The position numbers were made by a program, and so were the translations under genes. DNA of 37,984 nucleotides, from positions 1-37,984 of the IMG/VR virus record IMGVR_UViG_3300036781_000188; one strand, 5' to 3'. Below, piece by piece: positions 30,860 to 37,349 of this stretch. This DNA comes from a virus. The stretch's first letter is position 1; each line of letters opens with the position of its first letter. The notes beneath the pieces were generated by a model that saw only the letters and a program-made list of their open reading frames with translations, was not told the DNA's origin and searched no databases.

Positions 30860-31981
30860 ATGACCACCATCCCGCAGAGCGCAACCGCGCTTCTGGACTT
30901 CATCGGCCGCGCCGAGACGGGCGCCACCGACCCGCAGGCCTATGATGTGCTCGTCTTTCATCAGCAGGCCAAGTTGCCCAAGCCGCTGACCGATTTCACT
31001 CTGGACGAGCTGCTGGCCGCGCAGAAAACTTGGGCATCTAGCGGCTGGACGATCAAGGGCAAGCGGCTGCGGGGCTCCGCCGCGGGGAAATACCAGATCA
31101 TCCGCAAGACGCTGGATGGGCTCGTTACGCAATTGGGGCTGCCGGGGGCCACGAAATTCAGCGCCGAAGTGCAGGACCAGCTCGGCTTCGCCTTGCTCAC
31201 CGCCCGGGGGTGGCAGGCCTTCACCAGCGGCCAGATTACGCCCGCGGCGTTCGCGCTGCAGCTTGCGAAGGAGTGGGCCTCGATGCCGGTACTATCCACC
31301 GTCAAGGGGCAGCAGCGCGAGGTGACGCGAGGCGAGAGCTACTACGCGGGCGACGGGATGAACAAGTCCCAGGTTGCCGCCGATGAACTCGAGGCCATCC
31401 TTGCCAAGGTGCGGCCCGAGCCGAAGCCGGCTTCTACCGGCCCAGCAGCCTTCCCGGTCAAGGGCGCGCGCAACAACGAAATCGTCGCGCAGGTCCAGCG
31501 CCGGCTCAAGGAATTGGGCTACAGCGAGATCGGAAATGTGGACGGGGCGTTCGGGGACTATACGGAAAAAGCGATCATCATCTTCCGTCACGACGCCGGC
31601 CTGCCGCTCAACGGTACGATCGACAGCAGCCTGCTTGTCGCCCTCGCCAAGGCGCCTCCCCGCATCGTAGCCCCGGCTCGGCAGGATGCCACCTCGGCTG
31701 AGGTGCGTGAGGTCGTGCCCGAGGCCAAGACCAATTGGTTCACCAAGATCATCGGCCTGTGGGGATCGGCCGGCGCGGCAGTGGTGGCATTCTTCAACTG
31801 GCTGTTCGGCGCGGTGCCTGATGTCCGTGCGGCCATCCAGCCCATTGCTGACCTGTTCGGCGCCATCCCCATCTGGGCCTATGCGCTGATCTTCATTGCT
31901 GGCGGCATCTGGCTTTACCTCAACGGCCAGAAGGGCCTGAACGCCTCCGTAACGGCCGTGCAGGAAGGCGCCCGCCGATGA
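30860..31981 (+). CDS. Endolysin: GH104-like muramidase, PG-binding domain, membrane tail
   Basis: A 373-residue protein with ATG 30860. Residues 8-160 resemble the lambda R / GH104 transglycosylase fold: LLDFIGRAETG with candidate catalytic Glu19, GSAAGKYQIIRKTLDGL and SAEVQDQLGF...RG. Residues 205-265 are a peptidoglycan-binding domain (QVQRRLKELGY, GAFGDYTEKAIIIF). The C-terminal 80 residues contain a hydrophobic helix at about 300-320 and a transmembrane helix at about 336-355, unusual for a soluble endolysin. It overlaps the next gene by four bases. Confidence 0.75.
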   Translation: MTTIPQSATALLDFIGRAETGATDPQAYDVLVFHQQAKLPKPLTDFTLDELLAAQKTWASSGWTIKGKRLRGSAAGKYQIIRKTLDGLVTQLGLPGATKFSAEVQDQLGFALLTARGWQAFTSGQITPAAFALQLAKEWASMPVLSTVKGQQREVTRGESYYAGDGMNKSQVAADELEAILAKVRPEPKPASTGPAAFPVKGARNNEIVAQVQRRLKELGYSEIGNVDGAFGDYTEKAIIIFRHDAGLPLNGTIDSSLLVALAKAPPRIVAPARQDATSAEVREVVPEAKTNWFTKIIGLWGSAGAAVVAFFNWLFGAVPDVRAAIQPIADLFGAIPIWAYALIFIAGGIWLYLNGQKGLNASVTAVQEGARR

Positions 31982-32328
31982 GTTGCGGTCTCGTAGATAT
32001 CGCCTGTTACGTCCAAACCGCAGCCTACGAGTGGTGGACCGGCGTAGGCTTGCTCAACAAGACCCTCATCGTCGGCGGGGTTCTCGCTCTGGTCCTGGGC
32101 GTATCGTGGAGCCTGCTCACGCTCCTCAAGCGTGTCGGCGGCTGGCCGGCGGCTTTAGGCGCCGTGGCGGTCATCCTTGGAGCGTTGCTGGCGCTCTTGC
32201 CTCAAAAGCCCAAGGCAGCAACCACCGAGCATTTCCCAGATGGTCATCCCGATACCAAGGGAGCCTTCGAATTCGGCGTAAACAAGACCAAGCCGAAGAA
32301 GAAGCGCAAGACGATCTTCGACAAGTGA
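31978..32328 (+). CDS. Membrane protein, holin-like
   Basis: A 116-residue protein, ATGA-coupled to the endolysin. Two transmembrane segments (about residues 28-50 and 55-76) are followed by a long polar, Lys-rich cytoplasmic tail (KTKPKKKRKTIFDK), the usual charge pattern of holins. It could be the main holin or an antiholin for the adjacent lysin. No family named. Confidence 0.6.
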   Translation: MSCGLVDIACYVQTAAYEWWTGVGLLNKTLIVGGVLALVLGVSWSLLTLLKRVGGWPAALGAVAVILGALLALLPQKPKAATTEHFPDGHPDTKGAFEFGVNKTKPKKKRKTIFDK

Positions 32329-32336
32329 ACTAGGCT

Positions 32337-32355
32337 CTCCCGTGGGAAACGGGAG
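32337..32355 (+). promoter_or_regulatory. Hairpin over the first ribosome site of the 32365 gene
   Basis: CTCCCGT (32337-32343) pairs with ACGGGAG (32349-32355) around a five-base loop. The right arm holds most of GGGAGGG, the ribosome site for ATG 32365; a second site AAGGA (32380-32384) for the in-frame ATG 32392 stays open. Confidence 0.45.
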
Positions 32356-32364
32356 GGTTAACCC

Positions 32365-32673
32365 ATGAACATCCACCAAAAGGAAAATCGCATGACCGTA
32401 GAAGAAGCAGTGGCCAAGGGTGCGGATACGTTCGCGCAGGCCGAGCAGCGCGCGCACTGGATCAAGAAGAACTTCCGCGACCTGCGGGAGGTATTCGAGG
32501 CGATCCGCGACGGCGGTATGATCGGCGGCCTGGAAACTCAGGCCCTCGCCTCTGAGGCCGATGCACTGGCGACTGTGTTCGAGGCCGATATCTATCGACT
32601 GCATGCTGAACTGACGGCCCGCGCCAAGGAACTTGGCATCGACCTTCCGTCGATTGAATCCGGCGGTCGCTAA
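32365..32673 (+). CDS. Helical lysis-cassette protein with two possible starts
   Basis: A 102-residue (ATG 32365) or 93-residue (ATG 32392) protein. Each start has its own ribosome site: GGGAGGG and AAGGA, both seven bases away. The protein is soluble and helical (AQAEQRAHWIKKNFRDLREVF), with no membrane segment. It lies between two membrane-protein genes. No family recognised. The short form is probably the main product if the upstream hairpin forms. Confidence 0.6.
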   Translation: MNIHQKENRMTVEEAVAKGADTFAQAEQRAHWIKKNFRDLREVFEAIRDGGMIGGLETQALASEADALATVFEADIYRLHAELTARAKELGIDLPSIESGGR

Positions 32674-32694
32674 GCACCAAAGGGGTGACCTGAT

Positions 32695-33183
32695 ATGAGC
32701 GTCTTTCAGATCATCATGCTGTGCGCCGTCCTAGCGATAGCTTGGGTTTCACGGCGTAACTGGCGCGGCCTCGTCTGGCTTGCCGCGCTCGTGCTCAACT
32801 ATCTGGTCACCTCGACTTACTGGCGGATGGGCGGCCAGAATGCCGAAATGGTTGCTGGCCTCGCGGATGCTGCGGTGTGCATTGCAATCTACCTGGCGGG
32901 AAGTCGGCAATGGGAAATGTGGGTGTGGGTATGTTTCCTGGCCTCGTTGCTGGTGAATTTCCTCTATCTCGCCAACAATTTACTGGCACCCGGCGCCATC
33001 CCTCACGATATCTACTCCAGTGTATTGGAGGCGTTGAACATCACCGCTTTGATTGTCATCGGCGGGGTCTCCGCCTCGCTTGAGGGCGGTTATTCCAATG
33101 GGTGGGCTTCTCGTCCTTGGCGGACTGTTTTCGGCCTTGTGCGTCCTTTTGTGGGCGCGATGGACGCAGATAGCGACCGCTGA
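32695..33183 (+). CDS. Four-helix membrane protein of the lysis cassette
   Basis: A 162-residue protein with four probable transmembrane segments (about residues 3-18, 26-42, 57-70, 75-95) and a further hydrophobic segment near 115-128, ending in a polar tail. AAAGGGG is upstream. Its stop overlaps the start of the next gene (TGATGG). Size is large for a holin; it may be a holin-related or host-envelope protein. No named family. Confidence 0.55.
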   Translation: MSVFQIIMLCAVLAIAWVSRRNWRGLVWLAALVLNYLVTSTYWRMGGQNAEMVAGLADAAVCIAIYLAGSRQWEMWVWVCFLASLLVNFLYLANNLLAPGAIPHDIYSSVLEALNITALIVIGGVSASLEGGYSNGWASRPWRTVFGLVRPFVGAMDADSDR

Positions 33184-33419
33184 TGGACGATCTACTAGGC
33201 GCCCTCGCGGGTAGCATTCCCGCCCTCGTCACTACGCACGGCCCGACATTCGTGGTCCTGCTTCTATCGATTGCAGCCAATGTGGCCCTGTTCCGGGAAA
33301 CCCAGCGGCTGAACAAGCTCGTCAACGACGAGATCAAGGCGGGCATCGCCATGGCCACCGGCTTCGAAGAGACCTTTCGCGCCGGCATTGAGGCCATCGG
33401 GAACCGGAGGTCTCGATAG
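33183..33419 (+). CDS. Single-span membrane protein, possible spanin component
   Basis: A 78-residue protein with one N-terminal transmembrane segment (about residues 18-38) and a polar helical remainder (ETQRLNKLVNDEIKAG). It resembles the inner-membrane part of an Rz-type spanin but is short and lacks a clear long coiled coil. It overlaps both neighbours by stop/start. Role by analogy and position only. Confidence 0.5.
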   Translation: MDDLLGALAGSIPALVTTHGPTFVVLLLSIAANVALFRETQRLNKLVNDEIKAGIAMATGFEETFRAGIEAIGNRRSR

Positions 33420-33607
33420 TGGGAATTCTCCGAATGTTCTTTGGCCCCTCGCCAGCCATAAAAGCAGAACGCGCTGAGCTTCGTCGCCACCGGGCCGAAG
33501 CCCAGCGCGCCGCATTTGCCACCCGGGACCAGCTCATTGAAGAGCTGACCCGCAATTTCCTAGCCGATGTGCGTCGACGGCTCCCAAACACACGATCGGG
33601 GGACTAA
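33419..33607 (+). CDS. Small coiled-coil protein, 62 aa
   Basis: A 62-residue protein from GTG 33419, coupled to both neighbours. A hydrophobic N-terminus (MGILRMFFG) precedes a highly charged helix (AERAELRRHRAEAQRAAF), suggesting a coiled coil. It could pair with the single-span protein encoded just upstream. No lipobox is present, so it is not an outer-membrane spanin lipoprotein. Function unknown. Confidence 0.5.
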   Translation: MGILRMFFGPSPAIKAERAELRRHRAEAQRAAFATRDQLIEELTRNFLADVRRRLPNTRSGD

Positions 33608-34086
33608 TGGAATTTCTTCGCAACAGTGCGCTGTGGGTCCTGCTCACGGCGGCTGCAGCATATTGGCTTGCAGTCTTTGCGCTTGGCCCAGACCGGGCTC
33701 GAGATGCGGTAGACATCATCGCGATGGTTGTCGGCATCGCACTTTGCTTCCGTCTCGCCCCTCACGCCATCGACAGGTTCCTCCGCGGCGGCAAACTGCG
33801 CGAGTGGCAGGTCACCATGGGGATGGCGCTGTTCTGGGCCTCGGTGGTGGCTACCGCGCTATGGGGCTTCACGGCTCGCTTCGAGGGCCGGCCTCAATGG
33901 ATGATCGACAGTCCTATAAACGGGTTCTTTCGCTATTGGACCATGGGGTCAGGGCTGTTGTTCCTCTCAGCTCTGTCGTCCGCCCCCACCGGCAACGGCA
34001 ATATGAAGCTCTACTACGTGATCCTGGCCTTTTGCTGCGGCGTCCTCGTTGGGGCTGCGGGGCTCAGATACCTGGCGCTCGTATGA
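33607..34086 (+). CDS. Four-helix membrane protein
   Basis: A 159-residue protein with transmembrane segments near residues 8-27, 36-52, 73-90 and 135-155. It starts at an ATG overlapping the previous TAA and ends in an ATGA overlap with the RlpA-like gene. The layout resembles the protein at 32695-33183 but I see no clear sequence similarity. Probably part of the lysis or envelope module. Confidence 0.55.
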   Translation: MEFLRNSALWVLLTAAAAYWLAVFALGPDRARDAVDIIAMVVGIALCFRLAPHAIDRFLRGGKLREWQVTMGMALFWASVVATALWGFTARFEGRPQWMIDSPINGFFRYWTMGSGLLFLSALSSAPTGNGNMKLYYVILAFCCGVLVGAAGLRYLALV

Positions 34087-34466
34087 TCCGGCACCTCATA
34101 GTCGCCACCTCAGCGGCGGCCGCTATCCTCGTGATGGCGGCCGTTGTGCTTTTCAGTATGCCCGTGCGCGCCAGCGAATGCATCAACACCAAGGTCAGTT
34201 GGTACGGTCGCGAGCACGATGGCCGCAGGACTGCCTCAGGCGCGGTGTTTCATCAATGGGGCCTCAGCGCAGCGATGCCATCCCGGGGCCATCTGGGAGA
34301 GCGTTGGCGGGTGAGCTACGGCAAGCGGTCGGTCGTGGTGACGGTCAACGATACCGGCGGCTTCGCAAAATACGGCAGAGGAATGGATCTGAGCCGCGGC
34401 GCCTTCAGCAGACTGGCGAACGAGACTGTCGGCGTTATTCGAGTGAAGGCTTGCCGGGTAGGGTGA
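34083..34466 (+). CDS. RlpA-like double-psi beta-barrel protein, exported
   Basis: A 127-residue protein with an N-terminal signal anchor or signal peptide (about residues 5-30) and an RlpA-type barrel: VSWYGREHDGRRTASGAVFH, LSAAMPSRG, VVVTVNDTGGF, then MDLSRGAF and GVIRVKACRV. RlpA proteins cut naked glycan strands. The catalytic Asp is present (VNDTGG), but the usual His of the TAAH block is replaced (SAAMPS), as in other small phage-type relatives. It is the last rightward gene. Likely a second peptidoglycan-active protein. Confidence 0.7.
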   Translation: MIRHLIVATSAAAAILVMAAVVLFSMPVRASECINTKVSWYGREHDGRRTASGAVFHQWGLSAAMPSRGHLGERWRVSYGKRSVVVTVNDTGGFAKYGRGMDLSRGAFSRLANETVGVIRVKACRVG

Positions 34467-34520
34467 TCGTGCGGGTCTCTCCCCACTAGTCACCGTTCAA
34501 TCTTTGGTCGCCACCTTCCG

Positions 34521-34538
34521 AAGCCCATCATTGGGCTT
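34521..34538. terminator. Possible bidirectional terminator between convergent operons
   Basis: AAGCCCA (34521-34527) pairs with TGGGCTT (34532-34538) around TCAT. It lies in the 79-base space between the ends of the rightward lysis genes and the leftward operon. Neither side has a long T-run, so efficiency is uncertain. Confidence 0.4.
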
Positions 34539-34545
34539 GCTGAGG

Positions 34546-34776
34546 CTACCATCCCATCTTTAGGCTTTGAGCCAGATCAACCAATTCCTGCATAGTTGCC
34601 TCGCGGGATATGAGGCGGCGGTAAGGCGAGGCCTTCCGCTGGTTATCAGTCTGCTCGCCACCACCGAGGATCATCAGGGCGGCGAAGCATTCTTTGTAGC
34701 CGTGGTTCTCTTCCATATCCCGCGTGCTTTTGCAGGGAAGTACGACTTCATTACCGCAATAGGTGCAGACAGTCAT
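34546..34776 (-). CDS. Hypothetical 76-aa protein with CxxC
   Basis: A 76-residue protein; ATG 34776 has GGAAGG seven bases before. It starts MTVCTYCGNEVVLPC, a zinc-ribbon-like pair, and continues as a charged helix (RLISREATMQELVDLAQ). It is the last gene of the leftward operon and overlaps the gene before it by four bases. Function unknown. Confidence 0.6.
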   Translation of the reverse strand: MTVCTYCGNEVVLPCKSTRDMEENHGYKECFAALMILGGGEQTDNQRKASPYRRLISREATMQELVDLAQSLKMGW

Positions 34777-34991
34777 TGAAGCGCCTTCCAAGGTCCGTTG
34801 TACCGAGATTGTCCGAAACTCTTGCCGAAGCCCCAGGCATCGATGCACTTGCCGTCTATGAAGCACTGGGCCCAGACGATATCGCCGCGCCAGCGAGCGC
34901 CTTTAAACGTCATCGTCGGTGCATCGGCGTTGATGGCGTCGCGGATGGCGAGGTTTCGGTTTACCCACTCCTCTAGCGTCTCTTCTGTCAT
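34773..34991 (-). CDS. Hypothetical 72-aa protein
   Basis: A 72-residue protein with TMTFKGARWRGDIVWAQCFI and CIDAWGFGKSF, a compact alpha/beta or beta-hairpin pattern rich in Trp. It is linked to neighbours on both sides by ATGA overlaps. No known family. Confidence 0.6.
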   Translation of the reverse strand: MTEETLEEWVNRNLAIRDAINADAPTMTFKGARWRGDIVWAQCFIDGKCIDAWGFGKSFGQSRYNGPWKALQ

Positions 34992-35266
34992 TTGGCCTTC
35001 CCGTCCTCCGCTTGGTGAGTGACCGGCTCTGCCAACGAGCGGCTACTGGGCGCCAGACTGGAACGGTGCGGATGCGACCGGTCGCGCTTGCCAATGGCAA
35101 ATGGGGCGGCGCCAAATGCGCCGGCGACGCCCATGCCGAAAGCAGCACTGTCTAGGACCCGCTTGGCTTGAGGGTCGTTCATCTGTGCGGAGCGCTGGTG
35201 AAGCCACGTCACCGCATCCTTGACAGCGGCGCGGTAACCCTGCGTGTATTCCTGTGATCGGCTCAT
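34988..35266 (-). CDS. Hypothetical 92-aa protein
   Basis: A 92-residue protein; ATG 35266 is preceded by a purine-rich AAGGGGGAAG. An N-terminal helix (SQEYTQGYRAAVKDAVTWL, HQRSAQMND) resembles small phage proteins of unknown role. The middle AAFGMGVAGAFGAAPFAIG is hydrophobic but Gly-rich. Four-base overlaps on both sides. Confidence 0.55.
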   Translation of the reverse strand: MSRSQEYTQGYRAAVKDAVTWLHQRSAQMNDPQAKRVLDSAAFGMGVAGAFGAAPFAIGKRDRSHPHRSSLAPSSRSLAEPVTHQAEDGKAK

Positions 35267-35469
35267 CGCGCTTCCCCCTTCTCGGCTCGGACGCGCGGCC
35301 CAACGATAAAGCTCCCCTGACCACGGCCCCAAAAGATCGCAACGTCTTCGCCAACAGCACGGCGGCGTTCACACTCAGACAGCGCTAGCGCTGCAGCCGA
35401 TTGAGCGCCAATCACTCGGGCGACCATGGCGATATGCTCGAGCGTGGCTTCGTCGAGAGGTTTCGTCAT
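35263..35469 (-). CDS. Hypothetical 68-aa protein
   Basis: A 68-residue protein beginning MTKPLDEATLEHIAMVARV. It has an Ala-rich helix and a Gly-rich strand (IFWGRGQGSFIVGPRV). It overlaps both neighbours as ATGA. No family recognised. Confidence 0.55.
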   Translation of the reverse strand: MTKPLDEATLEHIAMVARVIGAQSAAALALSECERRRAVGEDVAIFWGRGQGSFIVGPRVRAEKGEAR

Positions 35470-35651
35470 TTTCTGAGGGCCTCACCAGCAATCCGCATGA
35501 TGACGCCGCCGAAGACCGCCCCCATGCCTACATAGAACATGGAACCGGGGCTCATCCTGAACCCGAAGGCGCAGACGAAAAGCGAGATGCCGCAAAACAG
35601 CAGGAACACGCCCCACCAGACCAATTCCTTGATGGCTTCTGTGGTGATCAT
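35466..35651 (-). CDS. Small two-helix membrane protein
   Basis: A 61-residue protein with transmembrane segments at about residues 11-32 and 36-55, a basic C-terminus (EALRK) and no signal peptide. It is coupled to both neighbours. It may be an envelope-acting accessory protein expressed from the leftward operon; nothing more specific is visible. Confidence 0.6.
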   Translation of the reverse strand: MITTEAIKELVWWGVFLLFCGISLFVCAFGFRMSPGSMFYVGMGAVFGGVIMRIAGEALRK

Positions 35652-35950
35652 TTGCGCATCGCCTCCCGACGCAGCTGGTTGGCATACTCGCGCTGAGCCT
35701 GAACCTGATGGGTGGACCCGCCGCCCTTCTCGCTAGCATCGGCCCATTCGTCGCACTGGTCAGCGGCGTTCAGGAGGATGCGACGCATCTTGTCTATCAG
35801 GCTTTCGGCCCGCTCTTGGCTGTTGGCCGTCGCATTCTCCGCATTGCGGCGCCGTACATCCTCTGCCCAAGATGACCGCTCAGGTCGAGCGCCACCCGGC
35901 AAGCGCGGATCGACAAAAACCTTACCGTTCTCTGTCTCTATCATCGTCAT
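35648..35950 (-). CDS. Hypothetical 100-aa protein
   Basis: A 100-residue protein; ATG 35950 has AAAGGA at a suitable distance, ATG 35944 is an alternative. The N-terminus (GKVFVDPRLPGGARPERSSW) is extended; the rest is a charged helical segment (ESLIDKMRRILLNAADQCDEW, then ANQLRREAM) that may be a helical hairpin. No family recognised. Confidence 0.55.
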   Translation of the reverse strand: MTMIETENGKVFVDPRLPGGARPERSSWAEDVRRRNAENATANSQERAESLIDKMRRILLNAADQCDEWADASEKGGGSTHQVQAQREYANQLRREAMRK

Positions 35951-35984
35951 CTCATCTTCCTTTGGTTAGAACAAAGACATTGGG

Positions 35985-36224
35985 TTAGTCCGAGCGCGCG
36001 ATGATGCGGCTTTGCAACTCCGCCACCGCGCCAATCAGGGCGTACCGTTCGTCGGTAATCGTGTAGGTGGTAGAGGCAGCGCGGCCCTTTTCTGTCCATG
36101 CCATCGCGAAGCCGGTGAGGCCTGTGGATTTGGCCTTTTCCAGCAATTCCTCAAGACGCGTTATACAAGCGGCGTTGACCTCGTCCCGCCATACGTCCGA
36201 TTCCGTTACCAGCTTGATCGTCAT
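35985..36224 (-). CDS. Hypothetical 79-aa protein
   Basis: A 79-residue alpha/beta protein with an ATG overlapped by the previous stop and AAGGTGG upstream. It contains an helix-forming ACITRLEELLEKAKSTG segment and ends with a Leu/Ala-rich helix (YALIGAVAELQSRIIARS). Function unknown. Confidence 0.6.
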   Translation of the reverse strand: MTIKLVTESDVWRDEVNAACITRLEELLEKAKSTGLTGFAMAWTEKGRAASTTYTITDERYALIGAVAELQSRIIARSD

Positions 36225-36418
36225 ATGAGGTCCACCTTAAAGGGCCCCCGAAGGGCGGGTGGGCGTTGCTTCAATTGCCGAACTTCGCGGCGAAGGCTTG
36301 CCTCCAGCTCCGGCGTGCAAGGCCGCTCGGCGTGCTTATAGGGCACGCCCAGACTTTGAGCGATCTTGCGGAGCGAGTGGGCGCTCTCCTTGCGTTTTCG
36401 CGGCGGCTTTCCCATCAT
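36221..36418 (-). CDS. Small basic helix-turn-helix-like protein
   Basis: A 65-residue basic protein (MMGKPPRKRKESAHSLRKI). The segment ESAHSLRKIAQSLGVPYKHA looks like a helix-turn-helix with a conserved AQSLGV turn, and the C-terminus is Arg-rich. It could be a DNA-binding regulator of the leftward operon. ATG 36415 is an alternative start. Overlaps the next gene by four bases. Confidence 0.55.
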   Translation of the reverse strand: MMGKPPRKRKESAHSLRKIAQSLGVPYKHAERPCTPELEASLRREVRQLKQRPPALRGPFKVDLI

Positions 36419-36471
36419 AAATCCTCAGAACGAACCGTGTTTACGTGAAAGACAGGGGGTTAGGCGGGCGG

Positions 36472-36627
36472 TCACTTCACAATCGAATTGAAGCGATCGA
36501 AGAATTTCTTCCACTTACGGCGCATCGCAGCGGCCTTCTTTGGATCGGTCGGCGGGAGGTAAGTTGGTCGCTTGTCGGCCTCCATCTCCCTGCGAAGTTT
36601 GGCGATGTAGTCGATGCTGCTCGTCAT
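36472..36627 (-). CDS. Small helical basic protein, 51 aa
   Basis: ATG 36627 with GGAG six bases upstream gives 51 residues: an N-terminal helix (SSIDYIAKLRREMEADK), a Pro-rich turn (PTYLPPTDP) and a basic amphipathic C-terminus (AMRRKWKKFFDRFN). It sits in the leftward operon between 36221-36418 and 36785-36979. The length is short, but the ribosome site and coding-like codon use support it. Function unknown. Confidence 0.55.
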   Translation of the reverse strand: MTSSIDYIAKLRREMEADKRPTYLPPTDPKKAAAMRRKWKKFFDRFNSIVK

Positions 36628-36761
36628 CTCGTTCTCCGTTGGAGCTAGGCTCAGAACAAACCATGTCGGCTTGCACAGATTGCGAACTGATACGTCCCGG
36701 TGTTTCCAAAACGTTCACGGCCTTTCCGGGTCTTAAGCTCGTGAAATACCTAAACACCTAT

Positions 36762-36781
36762 GCCCTCCGAAGGCAGAGGGC
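36762..36781 (-). terminator. Hairpin after the 36785 gene
   Basis: On the minus strand GCCCTC and GAGGGC form a six-pair stem just after the stop codon. It lacks a T-run, so it may be a weak terminator or a processing site. The rest of the gap from 36628 to 36784 shows no gene. Confidence 0.35.
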
Positions 36782-36784
36782 GGG

Positions 36785-36979
36785 TTAGCTGGAGAACAGC
36801 CGCTTGTGGAATTTCCGCAGCTCACGTTTGACACGGCGCCGATCGCGATAGCGGTTGGCCTCGAGTACGCCGGCGACCTGTTCGATGTACGGCGTCAGAT
36901 ATATGCGCAGCACGCCCGGCGCGCGGATGACGACGGCGGGCAGCGTGAGAAACCAAAGGGTAGTGCCGCGGTCAATCAT
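36785..36979 (-). CDS. Hypothetical 64-aa protein, one membrane segment
   Basis: A 64-residue protein starting at ATG 36979, eight bases inside the end of the previous frame. A hydrophobic helix (about residues 8-28, LWFLTLPAVVIRAPGVLRI) is followed by a strongly basic C-terminus (RYRDRRRVKRELRKF). It may be a small inner-membrane protein. In the integrated state it would be close to the reconstituted host tRNA. Function unknown. Confidence 0.55.
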   Translation of the reverse strand: MIDRGTTLWFLTLPAVVIRAPGVLRIYLTPYIEQVAGVLEANRYRDRRRVKRELRKFHKRLFSS

Positions 36980-37349
36980 CGCCAATCCCGCCGTACATGA
37001 GGAAGGCCGCCATCCGCCGAAGCTGCTCGCGAGTCGGAAGGCGGCGTAGCTCTTCTTGACGGCGCAGCGCCAGTTCGGCGGCCGCACAAAGAACGGCGTT
37101 AGGTTCGGAGAACCCGAAACCACCCCGCACGCGAGCGCCTAAACCTCTGATATCAATTGTAAAATTGGTGGGGGTAGAGGGACTTGAACCCCCAACCAGA
37201 CCGTTATGAGCGAACAGGTTCACAGCGACACAGGCTCCTTTCCGGGATAAAAGCAGTCCGTACAAAGCCATAAGCTCCAAGAATTGCCGTTGTGTTCGGC
37301 AACCAGCGGTTCGGAAAACCTGAAAGCGCACCGCATGTTCATCATTCAT
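36972..37349 (-). CDS. ORF running through the tRNA-derived attP core
   Basis: The frame begins at ATG 37349, overlapping the integrase stop by ATGA, and gives 125 residues through the tRNA 3' half (decoded there as GGSSPSTPTN) to 36972. The last 50 residues (ALRRQEELRRLPTREQLRRM) look like a real helical protein and could also start at GTG 37130, downstream of the att core. Recombination at the core would separate the N-terminal and C-terminal parts. Whether the long form is made is uncertain. Confidence 0.4.
   Translation of the reverse strand: MNDEHAVRFQVFRTAGCRTQRQFLELMALYGLLLSRKGACVAVNLFAHNGLVGGSSPSTPTNFTIDIRGLGARVRGGFGFSEPNAVLCAAAELALRRQEELRRLPTREQLRRMAAFLMYGGIGDD
37166..37212 (-). repeat. 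attP core: 3' half of a CAU-anticodon tRNA
   Basis: On the minus strand this reads from the anticodon loop CTCATAA (37210-37204) through CGGTC, a T arm with TTCAAGT, acceptor strand TACCCCC and ACCA (37169-37166). The matching 5' half, which should begin GGGGGTA and include GACCG before the loop, is absent, and pairing breaks just upstream. So this is a tRNA fragment, not a tRNA gene. It lies downstream of the integrase, the usual place for attP of tRNA-targeting phages. The host target is a tRNA-Met or tRNA-Ile2 gene. Confidence 0.8.

Noticed and set aside
31983-32333. A 116-codon frame overlapping the holin-like gene in another frame
   Set aside because: It lacks a ribosome site and gives an Arg-rich protein with no features; the ATGA-coupled frame has proper membrane segments.
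37166-37245. Complete tRNA gene at the att site
   Set aside because: No GGGGGTA acceptor strand or GACCG anticodon stem arm is found upstream on the minus strand; only the 3' half is present.
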